A stretch of DNA of 6,482 bases from Micavibrio sp. (GTDB taxonomy: Bacteria; Pseudomonadota; Alphaproteobacteria; Micavibrionales; Micavibrionaceae): contig JAMONE010000218.1 in the NCBI GenBank assembly GCA_027066695.1, positions 1 to 6,482 of the forward strand, given 5' to 3'. The position numbers were made by a program, and so were the translations under genes. The notes beneath the pieces were generated by a model, which had not been told where the DNA came from, ran no database searches, and saw nothing but the letters and a program-made list of their open reading frames with translations. Below, piece after piece: positions 1-5,384 of the stretch. Positions within the stretch are counted from its first letter, which is position 1. Every line of letters begins with the position of its first letter.

Positions 1-576
1 GAGTTTCTTTCAGGCATTCCAGGAACTATTGGCGGCGCACTTAGCATGAATGCAGGTGCATATGGAACAGAGGTAAAAGACGTGCTTTGCGCGGCTATGG
101 CTTTGTCGCGGGGCGGTGTTTTTACTACCCTTGAGATCAAGGACATGGATATGCGTTATCGTTATTGCGGCGCGGCGCAAAATGCTGTGTTTGTTGGTGC
201 AATATTCGAGGGCAAATGCGAGAACACCGATATTGTGCGCGTGCGGCTTAAAGAGATAAAAGCCAAACGCCAAGCAACGCAGCCTATAGCAGAGAATACG
301 GGCGGCTCAACTTTTGCTAACCCATCCGTTGCTGAGCTTGAAAAGGCAGGGCTGTCAACGGATATGCGCGCATGGCAGCTAGTCGAGAAAGTAGGCGGGC
401 GAGCTTTACAAATTGGCGGCGCGCGCATGAGTACTAAGCACTTGAATTTTATGATTAATGCTGGTGATGCAACTGCGCAAGACCTTGAAAATCTCGGTGA
501 TGAGCTTATAAAACGAGTGCAAGAGAAATGCGGGTTAACCCTTCACTGGGAAATTAAACGCCTCGGCGATAAATAA
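1..576 (+). CDS. murB: UDP-N-acetylenolpyruvoylglucosamine reductase, 5'-truncated by the window edge
   Basis: MurB is the cytoplasmic FAD enzyme that uses NADPH to reduce UDP-GlcNAc-enolpyruvate to UDP-MurNAc in peptidoglycan synthesis. The frame is open from base 1, and 191 residues of a protein usually near 300 are present, so about the first third (most of the FAD-binding domain) lies upstream. Fragment residues 5-22 carry the family flavin-site motif GIPGTIGGALSMNAGAYG. R54 in RYRYCG fits the conserved substrate-binding arginine. S103 in GGSTFANPS is the expected proton-donor serine, and E184 in LHWEIKRLG is the expected C-terminal catalytic glutamate. The GSTFANP form and the short region before it suggest a type II MurB without the extra E. 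coli loop. All catalytic residues visible here are intact. In most alphaproteobacteria ddl and ftsQ follow; here a new promoter starts right after the stop. The family assignment is firm. Confidence 0.96.
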   Translation, partial: EFLSGIPGTIGGALSMNAGAYGTEVKDVLCAAMALSRGGVFTTLEIKDMDMRYRYCGAAQNAVFVGAIFEGKCENTDIVRVRLKEIKAKRQATQPIAENTGGSTFANPSVAELEKAGLSTDMRAWQLVEKVGGRALQIGGARMSTKHLNFMINAGDATAQDLENLGDELIKRVQEKCGLTLHWEIKRLGDK

Positions 577-579
577 TGT

Positions 580-609
580 TTGACGTAATAATTATGTACA
601 TGCTAGAAT
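580..609 (+). promoter_or_regulatory. sigma70-like promoter for the paralogous gene pair
   Basis: TTGACG (580-585) and TAGAAT (604-609) are separated by 18 bases, and TG one base before the -10 makes an extended -10 (TGCTAGAAT). Transcription should start near 616, about 30 bases before the ATG at 648. A 7-base A+T inverted repeat, AATATTT/AAATATT (607-627), overlaps the -10 and start point and could be a weak operator or a leader hairpin. The promoter begins four bases after the murB stop, so the next two genes are probably transcribed separately from the cell-wall genes. This is a by-eye consensus match. Confidence 0.6.
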
Positions 610-647
610 ATTTCCCATTAAAATATTAATAATGATGGTGATAAATT

Positions 648-1040
648 ATGAGTTTGTTTGAGGGTGTTATAGAAAAATTTTCTGAATTATCAGGTAGTAA
701 TCCTGTCTCCACAACGTATAATCTTGAAGGTGCTAATTTTATAGCAAGCTTCAGAGATATTATTTATAACCATAGCAGAGATTACAGTCATGAAGATGTC
801 GCCGATGAACTAGCCGATTTAGATGTTTTAATTGATGCTTTGCGAGAAGAACATCCTGATGAAGATTCCCTTAAAGTTATTGAAGGCGGAGCAAAACTTC
901 TTAGTCGCAGCCCTCGTAAAGGAATAATGATTTTAAAAGATGTGCAGGATCTAACTTGTGCTATGACAGAGCTTGCTCGTGGTGAATTAGAAAAGCTTAA
1001 TCAAAGGCTCGATCCTCACAGTATTCCCCAGCATGGATGA
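648..1040 (+). CDS. Uncharacterised acidic helical protein, paralogue of the next gene's N-terminal half
   Basis: A 130-residue protein that I do not recognise. It has no signal peptide, membrane segment or catalytic motif I can name, and its composition (many E, D, L, with few G and P) suggests a soluble, mostly alpha-helical cytoplasmic protein. Residues 58-79 align without gaps to residues 60-81 of the next protein at 11 of 22 identities (LDVLI, A, D, L, VIE). A second shared block, DLTCAMTELARGEL (101-114) against DLALVISPEAGEL, follows at the same distance, so the two are homologous. The ATG at 648 is preceded by a weak GGTGAT at 637-642. The next gene starts six bases after the stop, so the two form an operon. 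The coding sequence is clearly more A+T rich than murB: bases 661-720 are 33% G+C, against 57% at 361-420. The gene looks real; its function is unknown. Confidence 0.82.
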   Translation: MSLFEGVIEKFSELSGSNPVSTTYNLEGANFIASFRDIIYNHSRDYSHEDVADELADLDVLIDALREEHPDEDSLKVIEGGAKLLSRSPRKGIMILKDVQDLTCAMTELARGELEKLNQRLDPHSIPQHG

Positions 1041-1046
1041 ATTGAT

Positions 1047-1853
1047 ATGGTTATTGAAACACTGAAAAAGATATTTACAGGTTCGGATGTGAAGCCTCTC
1101 CCTCCTATAGAAGACCCTGCGACAATTGAGCTTTTTCAAGCTTTAAGGAGTGTAGCGTCAGAGAGCTATAACAAAATTGATAATGAAGAGCGAAAAGAAA
1201 AATTAGAATCTTCGATTTCTAAATTAGATGTTCTAATATGTGCGATGCAGTGTGATTGTTTCGATAAAACAGCTCTTCAAGTCATTGAAAAATGTGTTGA
1301 TTTTATACCTGATGGCTTTCCAAATGGAATGCAGCATAGGGGGGCGGCTAAAGATTTAGCCCTAGTGATATCGCCTGAGGCAGGGGAGTTATTAGAATCT
1401 AAGCATCAAATTGTTTCAAGATATACCATGCTCTATGCTAACGGTATTGCTATGGAAAATGTTCAGCATCTTATTGATGAATTAAAAACCCATCCTGATG
1501 ACAAAATTAATAGTGTAAGCAATATTCTTGCTAATATGCGTGAAGCCGTACAAAAAATTGAATATGGTAATTATCCATCTGTAGAAGAGCTTGAGGTGAT
1601 AGCGAATATTTATCAAATTTTAGAGGAGAGCGGTGTTAAAGGTGATTTTTGCCAAAATAAAAGAATATCAGGAGATCAAGAACCCCTTGATTATGACGTA
1701 TGGCATGGTAATTATTTAGTGCAAGTACAAAACTTGGGGAAGAAGCTTTTGAAATGCCCTAATGAAGAAGTTGTTGAGACTTTAGAGCTAGAAGAAGATG
1801 ATCCAGATATGGCTGAAAATCCAGGTAGTGATAAGGCCCCTCCGTTTGCTTAA
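1047..1853 (+). CDS. Uncharacterised protein, possibly a tandem duplication of the upstream protein's domain
   Basis: A 268-residue protein of unknown function. Residues about 25-118 are homologous to most of the preceding 130-residue protein, with the same LDVLI...LxVIE block and the same 22-residue step to the DL...GEL block. Residues about 150-195 may be a second, weaker copy, since ELEVIANIYQIL at 181-192 resembles ALQVIEKCVDFI at 77-88. The end (about 239-268) is an acidic, proline-containing and probably disordered tail. Six cysteines (65, 69, 71, 83, 202, 237) include a CxxxCxC group, but no recognised metal site follows from them. No signal peptide or membrane segment is seen. It starts six bases after the upstream stop, with a GGA at 1035-1037 as a modest ribosome site. 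The A+T-rich coding (30% G+C at both 1201-1260 and 1501-1560) matches its partner. A hairpin begins two bases after the stop. Confidence 0.82.
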   Translation: MVIETLKKIFTGSDVKPLPPIEDPATIELFQALRSVASESYNKIDNEERKEKLESSISKLDVLICAMQCDCFDKTALQVIEKCVDFIPDGFPNGMQHRGAAKDLALVISPEAGELLESKHQIVSRYTMLYANGIAMENVQHLIDELKTHPDDKINSVSNILANMREAVQKIEYGNYPSVEELEVIANIYQILEESGVKGDFCQNKRISGDQEPLDYDVWHGNYLVQVQNLGKKLLKCPNEEVVETLELEEDDPDMAENPGSDKAPPFA

Positions 1854-1854
1854 A

Positions 1855-1888
1855 TATAGAATGCTCTGCTTTTGCAGAGGGTTCTATA
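1855..1888 (+). repeat. Hairpin repeat A directly after the 268-residue gene
   Basis: TATAGAA (1855-1861) pairs with TTCTATA (1882-1888), and CTCTGC (1864-1869) pairs with GCAGAG (1874-1879) around a TTTT loop. This gives 13 base pairs interrupted by one 2x2 internal loop. It begins one base after the stop codon, so it probably marks or protects the 3' end of the operon mRNA. No T-run follows, so it is not a classical intrinsic terminator. The right arm (1870-1888) is the exact reverse complement of 5174-5192 behind asnB, which makes it one copy of a dispersed element. Confidence 0.75.
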
Positions 1889-1927
1889 GTAATTTTAACG
1901 CAACAATGCCGTATTTTAGACACTGCT

Positions 1928-2015
1928 TGTCATCTCAAGTGCGCTAGTGGAGAGGTCTTATATGTTGCGGCTTGATAAGGTTTCTCCTCTTGCTATGCAA
2001 TTGTTCGAAATGACA
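1928..2015. repeat. 88-base imperfect palindrome with TGTCAT/ATGACA ends
   Basis: The ends TGTCAT (1928-1933) and ATGACA (2010-2015) are perfect inverted repeats. Near the centre GAGAGGTCTTAT (1950-1961) pairs fully with ATAAGGTTTCTC (1975-1986) if three G-U pairs are allowed, around a 13-base loop. Those wobbles exist only in plus-strand RNA; on the other strand they become A-C mismatches. The end sequence and the TTCGAAATGACA right side resemble small intergenic palindromes that are widely dispersed in bacterial genomes. This looks like a decayed copy of one. It encodes no transposase. Confidence 0.6.
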
Positions 2016-2028
2016 TTGTATGATTTTC

Positions 2029-2117
2029 TAGAAATCTTACGCAAAACTTGTTTAAAAAAATATTCTTTAATTTGAGTGATTTCTAAATATAAAAATACTT
2101 TTGCAGAATATTCTATA
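2029..2117. repeat. Diverged pieces of the TATAGAA hairpin repeat family (B)
   Basis: Bases 2029-2066 follow the same order as the repeat behind asnB: both start TAGAA, share GCAAAACTTGTTT exactly (2041-2053 and 5187-5199), and end in TTCT at nearly the same length. Bases 2099-2117 (TTTTGCAGAATATTCTATA) match the right arm of repeat A at 16 of 19 positions. The stretch between is A+T rich with no further structure seen. The arms no longer pair well, so this is probably a degenerate or composite copy. Confidence 0.45.
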
Positions 2118-2179
2118 TAAGATACACTAAATACCTGTCTTACATAAAGGGCGTTGCTAGCGCAGAATGGACGTATTTA

Positions 2180-2872
2180 ATGAGAACTGCCCCTAGGCAA
2201 ATACCGCTAGATCTTGGCTCTCGCCATGCTTTTGAGCGCACAAATTTTCACATCGGGCAGAGTAATAGTGATGCTGTTGGCTGGATTGATCGCTGGCCTA
2301 ACTGGCCTGCGCCGATACTAATTTTGCAAGGTGCAGCCGCCAGTGGGAAAAGCCATTTGGCCGCAGTTTGGCAGGATAAGGCAAATGCTTCGATAGTAAA
2401 GCCTGAAATGCTGCCTTGTACTTCTGCGCAAGAGTTGTTTAAACTTGGCGATAGCCTCGTTCTTGATGGGCTTGACCCGTGGCTTGGAGATCGTGAGGCT
2501 GAAACTACGTTGTTTCATCTTTATAATATGCTTAAAGAAGATCAAAAAACCATGCTGATTACAATGCGTATGGCTATGGCGCAAAGTGATTTCGTAATAG
2601 ATGATCTAGCTTCGCGTTTTCGCGCCGCACCCAGCGTTACTATTCATGCGCCTGATGATATGCTGCTTGCCTCTGTTTTGATTAAGCTGTTCAGTGATCG
2701 CCAGCTTAGAGTTAGTAATGATGTAATCTCTTATTTATTGCCACGTATGGAGCGTTCATTTGCCGCCGCTCGCGAGGTCGTGGAAAAAGCTGATCATATG
2801 GCTTTATCTGAAAAACGCGCTATATCCGTTCCCCTAATGCGCAAAGTGCTGGCAGAAACGTTAGGGGAATAG
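2180..2872 (+). CDS. hdaA: DnaA-related ATPase HdaA, regulatory inactivator of DnaA
   Basis: HdaA binds the DNA polymerase sliding clamp and promotes ATP hydrolysis by DnaA after initiation, which prevents re-replication. The 230 residues correspond to the AAA+ core of DnaA without the C-terminal helix-turn-helix domain, which is the Hda layout. QIPLDL (7-12) is the N-terminal clamp-binding motif. GAAASGKS (51-58) is Walker A, with alanine where the third glycine of GxxGxGKS usually sits. LVLDGLD (93-99) is Walker B, followed by LFHLYN (111-116). DLASRFRAA (142-150) is box VII, with R146 the likely arginine finger. The ATG at 2180 leaves the clamp motif close to the N-terminus, as expected; a weak GGA lies at 2169-2171. 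The neighbours usual for alphaproteobacterial hdaA are not present. The last codons form an inverted repeat that may end the transcript, ahead of a convergent gene 36 bases away. Confidence 0.9.
   Translation: MRTAPRQIPLDLGSRHAFERTNFHIGQSNSDAVGWIDRWPNWPAPILILQGAAASGKSHLAAVWQDKANASIVKPEMLPCTSAQELFKLGDSLVLDGLDPWLGDREAETTLFHLYNMLKEDQKTMLITMRMAMAQSDFVIDDLASRFRAAPSVTIHAPDDMLLASVLIKLFSDRQLRVSNDVISYLLPRMERSFAAAREVVEKADHMALSEKRAISVPLMRKVLAETLGE
2828..2870 (+). terminator. Candidate terminator hairpin inside the end of hdaA
   Basis: TTCCCCTAA (2829-2837) and TTAGGGGAA (2861-2869) are a perfect 9-base inverted repeat. It extends inward by a T-G and a G-C pair (2838-2839 with 2859-2860) and outward by a G-T pair (2828 with 2870), leaving a 19-base loop. 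The right arm runs into the stop codon (TAG, 2870-2872) and is followed only by a short TTT at 2873-2875. It is the only strong hairpin between hdaA and the convergent small gene, so it could end the hdaA transcript, but the long loop and short T-run make this uncertain. Confidence 0.45.
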
Positions 2873-2908
2873 TTTCATGCACGCTCCCCATGAATATAGG
2901 GTTAGAGT

Positions 2909-3130
2909 CTAGCTGAACGTGACCTTAACGCCGCGTTTTTTGAAATAGCTCTGCATACGTTTGCGGCCTTCACGGTTGCCTTGCACAAGGCGATCTGTTT
3001 GGAAAATAGCCTCTTTTGCTCCCGCATCTTTCAGAGCTATCTTCAAATCCTTGATTCGCACGTCGATATCTTCATTTTCATTTTGCATGGAGGAGTATAT
3101 TGCCTCTATGGCTTGTTCTGTAGATGACAT
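2909..3130 (-). CDS. Small uncharacterised protein, 73 residues
   Basis: I do not recognise this protein, and no function is claimed. Starting at the ATG at 3130 it has an acidic first third (QNENEDIDVRIKDLK) and a basic C-terminal half (DRLVQGNREGRKRMQSYF, then KKRGVKVTF). The sequence looks like a compact helical domain with a basic, possibly nucleic-acid-binding end. AGGA (plus-strand TCCT, 3142-3145) lies 11 bases upstream and supports this start. The frame is open to 3211 and would add 27 residues, but that extension is A+T-rich, overlaps the asnB promoter region and lacks a ribosome site. The codon use fits the neighbours (for example CTG, CGC and GCC codons). It is convergent with hdaA (36-base gap) and divergent from asnB (86-base gap). 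Confidence 0.72.
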   Translation of the reverse strand: MSSTEQAIEAIYSSMQNENEDIDVRIKDLKIALKDAGAKEAIFQTDRLVQGNREGRKRMQSYFKKRGVKVTFS

Positions 3131-3141
3131 ATTTGTATTGT

Positions 3142-3145
3142 TCCT
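3142..3145 (-). promoter_or_regulatory. Shine-Dalgarno site deciding the start of the 73-residue gene
   Basis: On the minus strand this reads AGGA, 11 bases before the ATG at 3130. It supports the shorter start over the in-frame ATG at 3211, which has no such site. Confidence 0.5.
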
Positions 3146-3156
3146 AATATCTATCT

Positions 3157-3185
3157 TTGTTAGAAATAAATATATAATATATAAA
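3157..3185 (+). promoter_or_regulatory. Likely asnB promoter
   Basis: TTGTTA (3157-3162, 4 of 6 matches to the -35 consensus) and TATAAA (3180-3185, 5 of 6) are spaced by exactly 17 bases. Transcription would start near 3192 and give a leader of about 25 bases before the asnB ATG at 3217. A TATAAT at 3173-3178 is closer to consensus but has no -35 partner at a workable distance. The whole interval is very A+T rich, so chance matches are possible. Confidence 0.45.
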
Positions 3186-3216
3186 TGCAAATGAATATAC
3201 GAGAAAAACAATAAAT

Positions 3217-5145
3217 ATGTGCGGTATTACTGGCCTTTATACATTTGATCCTCGCCCCGATAGTGCAGAATTACGCTCTAATATTACCGCAATGAATGAT
3301 GCGATGCTTAGCCGTGGCCCCGATAGCAGCGGCATTTGGCTTGATAAAGAATCACCGCTTGCGCTTGCTCATCGCAGATTGTCTATTTTGGATCTATCTC
3401 CCGCTGGCCACCAACCTATGAGCTCGACATCAGGGCGTTATATGATTACTTATAATGGCGAGATTTATAATTTCAAAGAACTTAAGGCCGAGCTTAAAGC
3501 CGAGTTTAAAGGCAGTAGTGATACAGAAGTCCTCCTCGCTGCTATTGAGGCTTGGGGCGTTGAAAAAACCTTAAGTAAAATCAATGGAATGTTTGCCTTT
3601 GCTATTTGGGATCGTAAACGCAAGGCTCTTTATCTGGCGCGTGATCGCATGGGTAAAAAACCGCTTTATATCGGTTGGGCTGGCTCGACTTTGGTTTTCG
3701 GCTCGGAGCTAAAAGCATTTTGCCAGCATCCTGATTTTAGGCGTGATGTTGATCGTAGCTCTTTAAGCTCTTATATGCGCTTTGGCTATGTTCCTGCGCC
3801 CCTATGTATTTATGAGCAAGTATGGCAGCTTCCTGCGGGTTCGTATATGGCGTTTGATATGTCTATGCTACGCGCGGGACAGGATTTATTGCCCTTGATG
3901 GAAAGCTATTGGAGTCATCGAGATGCAATTATAAATGCACGACAAAACCCGATAACCCATGAAAATATATTGCCTGAATTTGAAGAGCTGCTTTCTTCTT
4001 GTGTGGGCGAGCGCATGATATCTGATGTACCGCTGGGCGCGTTTCTATCAGGCGGAATAGATAGCTCCGTCGTTGTGGCTCTGATGCAAAAGCAAGCAAG
4101 CACTCCCGTAAAGACTTATTCTATCGGCTTTAGTGAAGCAGGATTTAACGAAGCGCAGCACGCCAAAAAAATAGCATCTCACCTTGGAACAGATCATCAT
4201 GAGCTATATATAAGCGCGTGTGATGCGCGTGATGTTGTGCCTGATTTGCCGACAATTTATGATGAGCCATTTGCTGATATTTCTGCTATCCCAACATATT
4301 TAGTGTCTAAATTCGCACGTCAAAGCGTAACCGTAGCCCTTTCAGGAGATGGCGGGGATGAGATGCTCGGCGGCTATAACCGTCATATATCTGCGCCAAA
4401 AGCATGGGATATAGTCAATAACCATATCCCCGCGCCTTTGCGTGATCCATTTTCAAAGATGATAAAATCTGTGCCACCATCGCTTTGGGATAGAGTGCGC
4501 CCTAATCGCCCGCAATTTGGCTCTCACATGCATAAATTTGCTGAAATCATGAATAAGCAAAGTGAAAGCGATGTTTATATGAGCCTTGTAAGCAATTGGC
4601 AAAGCCCTAAAAATATTGTGATTGACGGTAGCGAAGAGCTTATCCCCCTCGTTGATCCCGCTATGCAAATCGAGGGTTTGAGCTTTACTGAGACCATGAT
4701 GTATTGGGACACTCTGTCTTATCTGAACGGCGACATACTTACTAAAGTTGATCGCGCAAGCATGGCGGTTAGCCTTGAACTACGCGCCCCGCTGCTTGAT
4801 AAACGCATATATGAATATGCTTGGCGGCTGCCGATGGAATATAAAATCCGTGATGGCAAGGGGAAATGGCTGCTGCGCCAAGTGTTGAAAAACCATGTCC
4901 CTGATGAGCTGTTTGAGCGTCCAAAACAAGGCTTTAGCGTTCCTGTAGCCGATTGGCTACGCGGGGAGCTACGCGATTGGGCGCAAGATTTGCTTGATGA
5001 GAAAACCCTGCGTGAGCAAGGATTACTAGATTACATGCAAATCAAAGCCATGTGGGATGAGCATCAAAAGGGCAAGGGAAATCATGCAAATAAACTCTGG
5101 AGCGTCCTAATGTTTCAGGCGTGGTATAGAAAATGGGTTGGATAA
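3217..5145 (+). CDS. asnB: Asparagine synthetase, glutamine-hydrolysing (AsnB family)
   Basis: The enzyme makes asparagine from aspartate, ATP and glutamine in the cytoplasm. Its glutaminase site passes ammonia to a second site that adenylates aspartate. The 642 residues are the usual length for the bacterial AsnB subfamily. The start is fixed by C2 (MCGITGLY), the N-terminal nucleophile exposed when Met is removed. The glutaminase domain (about 2-190) has RGPD (33-36), YNGEIYN (79-85) and SDTE (101-104). The synthetase domain (about 240-640) has the ATP-pyrophosphatase loop SGGIDSS (278-284), YDEPFAD (348-354), SGDGGDE (376-382) and TKVDRASM (509-516). All key residues are present. A weak GAGA lies at 3201-3204. 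Members of this subfamily often sit in surface-polysaccharide loci, where they may amidate sugars or other substrates. No glycan gene is visible here, so plain asparagine supply is the simpler reading. It is apparently monocistronic. Confidence 0.95.
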   Translation: MCGITGLYTFDPRPDSAELRSNITAMNDAMLSRGPDSSGIWLDKESPLALAHRRLSILDLSPAGHQPMSSTSGRYMITYNGEIYNFKELKAELKAEFKGSSDTEVLLAAIEAWGVEKTLSKINGMFAFAIWDRKRKALYLARDRMGKKPLYIGWAGSTLVFGSELKAFCQHPDFRRDVDRSSLSSYMRFGYVPAPLCIYEQVWQLPAGSYMAFDMSMLRAGQDLLPLMESYWSHRDAIINARQNPITHENILPEFEELLSSCVGERMISDVPLGAFLSGGIDSSVVVALMQKQASTPVKTYSIGFSEAGFNEAQHAKKIASHLGTDHHELYISACDARDVVPDLPTIYDEPFADISAIPTYLVSKFARQSVTVALSGDGGDEMLGGYNRHISAPKAWDIVNNHIPAPLRDPFSKMIKSVPPSLWDRVRPNRPQFGSHMHKFAEIMNKQSESDVYMSLVSNWQSPKNIVIDGSEELIPLVDPAMQIEGLSFTETMMYWDTLSYLNGDILTKVDRASMAVSLELRAPLLDKRIYEYAWRLPMEYKIRDGKGKWLLRQVLKNHVPDELFERPKQGFSVPVADWLRGELRDWAQDLLDEKTLREQGLLDYMQIKAMWDEHQKGKGNHANKLWSVLMFQAWYRKWVG

Positions 5146-5174
5146 ATTGGCAGAATATAAGTAAGGTATAAAAT

Positions 5175-5214
5175 ATAGAACCCTCTGCAAAACTTGTTTT
5201 AAAGGGCGTTCTAT
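5175..5214 (+). repeat. Hairpin repeat C behind asnB
   Basis: ATAGAAC (5175-5181) pairs with GTTCTAT (5208-5214), CCT (5182-5184) can pair with AGG (5203-5205), and AAAAC (5189-5193) faces GTTTT (5196-5200) near the tip. The result is a bulged 40-base hairpin 29 bases after the asnB stop. The word TATAGAACCCTCTGCAAAA (5174-5192) is found exactly, in reverse complement, at 1870-1888 behind another gene. No T-run follows it. It is probably a dispersed 3'-end element rather than a simple terminator. Confidence 0.7.
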
Positions 5215-5247
5215 GGTTACGATTCTCGCTGAAATATGTTTTTTGTT

Positions 5248-5270
5248 CCCGAATTTAATCTTTTTTCGGG
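5248..5270 (+). other. CCCGAA/TTCGGG hairpin, possible first terminator after asnB
   Basis: CCCGAA (5248-5253) and TTCGGG (5265-5270) form a 6-base-pair stem with an 11-base T-rich loop, followed by TTAATTT. The stem is short and the tract after it is interrupted, so termination here would be weak. It lies just ahead of a better terminator. Confidence 0.3.
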
Positions 5271-5279
5271 TTAATTTCC

Positions 5280-5297
5280 CGCCCCTTGGGGCGTTTT
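5280..5297 (+). terminator. Intrinsic terminator for asnB
   Basis: CGCCCC (5280-5285), TT, GGGGCG (5288-5293) is a compact G+C-rich stem followed directly by TTTT (5294-5297), which is the classical layout on the plus strand. It lies 134 bases after the asnB stop. The minus strand has no T-run after the stem, so it should not act on miaA transcripts. The T-run is short, which limits confidence. Confidence 0.55.
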
Positions 5298-5357
5298 GTC
5301 ATTGCGAGCGAAGCGAAGCAATCTAGATTGCCGCGTCGCTACGCTTCTCGCAATGAC
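5298..5357. repeat. 60-base GTCATTGCGAG palindromic repeat
   Basis: GTCATTGCGAG (5298-5308) and CTCGCAATGAC (5347-5357) are perfect 11-base inverted ends. The centre CAATCTAGATTG (5319-5330) is itself a perfect 12-base palindrome, and the bases between are GCGAAGC-like repeats that pair only partly. Elements of this type, with GTCATTGCGAG at the end and CAATCT inside, are scattered in large numbers between genes in Rickettsia and many other bacteria. They carry no gene and are presumably moved by an outside enzyme or kept as RNA structures. It sits between the convergent asnB and miaA. Confidence 0.75.
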
Positions 5358-5362
5358 GTGAT

Positions 5363-5384
5363 ACCTCGTTGCTTGCGGCGGGGT
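5363..5384 (+). other. Wobble-rich hairpin between asnB and miaA
   Basis: ACCTCGTTGC (5363-5372) can pair with GCGGCGGGGT (5375-5384) over ten positions if three G-U pairs are allowed, with a two-base loop that would open further in practice, and TGTT follows. The wobbles form only in plus-strand RNA. It may be a back-up terminator for read-through from asnB, or chance. Confidence 0.25.

Larger units (their letters stand above)
1854..2179. other. Repeat-filled spacer between the paralogue pair and hdaA
   Basis: These 326 bases hold no convincing gene. From left to right there is a strong hairpin (1855-1888), an 88-base imperfect palindrome (1928-2015), and an A+T-rich stretch with pieces related to the first hairpin and to the repeat behind asnB (2029-2117). 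A 37-codon open frame at 1962-2075 crosses the palindrome and is probably fortuitous. No clear promoter for hdaA could be picked; the best candidate is TTGCAG (2101-2106), 16 bases, TACACT (2123-2128), which is weak. Confidence 0.7.

Noticed and set aside
10..428. Minus-strand open frames (10-273 and 162-428) opposite murB
   Set aside because: They lie wholly on the opposite strand of a confidently identified gene and show no family features.
648..1853. Toxin-antitoxin reading of the two short adjacent genes
   Set aside because: The two proteins are homologous to each other, neither has a known toxin or DNA-binding antitoxin motif, and the second is long for such a pair.
1854..2179. CRISPR array
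   Set aside because: The repeated pieces are few, unequally spaced, inverted relative to each other and degenerate; there are no regular repeat-spacer units.
2318..2584. Minus-strand open frame opposite hdaA
   Set aside because: Shadow of the AAA+ coding sequence; no independent support.
2961..3194. Plus-strand open frame of 77 codons opposite the small gene
   Set aside because: No ribosome site; the minus-strand frame has one and a more protein-like composition. It is the less likely of the two, though both are short.
3131..3211. 27-residue N-terminal extension of the small minus-strand gene (hydrophobic, starting at an ATG at 3211)
   Set aside because: It is A+T-rich intergenic sequence that happens to be open, has no ribosome site, overlaps the likely asnB promoter, and is unlike the charged protein that follows. 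The ATG at 3130 has an AGGA upstream.
3915..4668. Minus-strand open frames (3915-4103 and 4453-4668) opposite asnB
   Set aside because: Shadows of the asparagine synthetase gene.
5298..5357. tRNA or insertion-sequence end
   Set aside because: The palindrome does not fold as a cloverleaf, has no CCA-type acceptor and has no transposase nearby. It fits a small dispersed palindromic repeat better.
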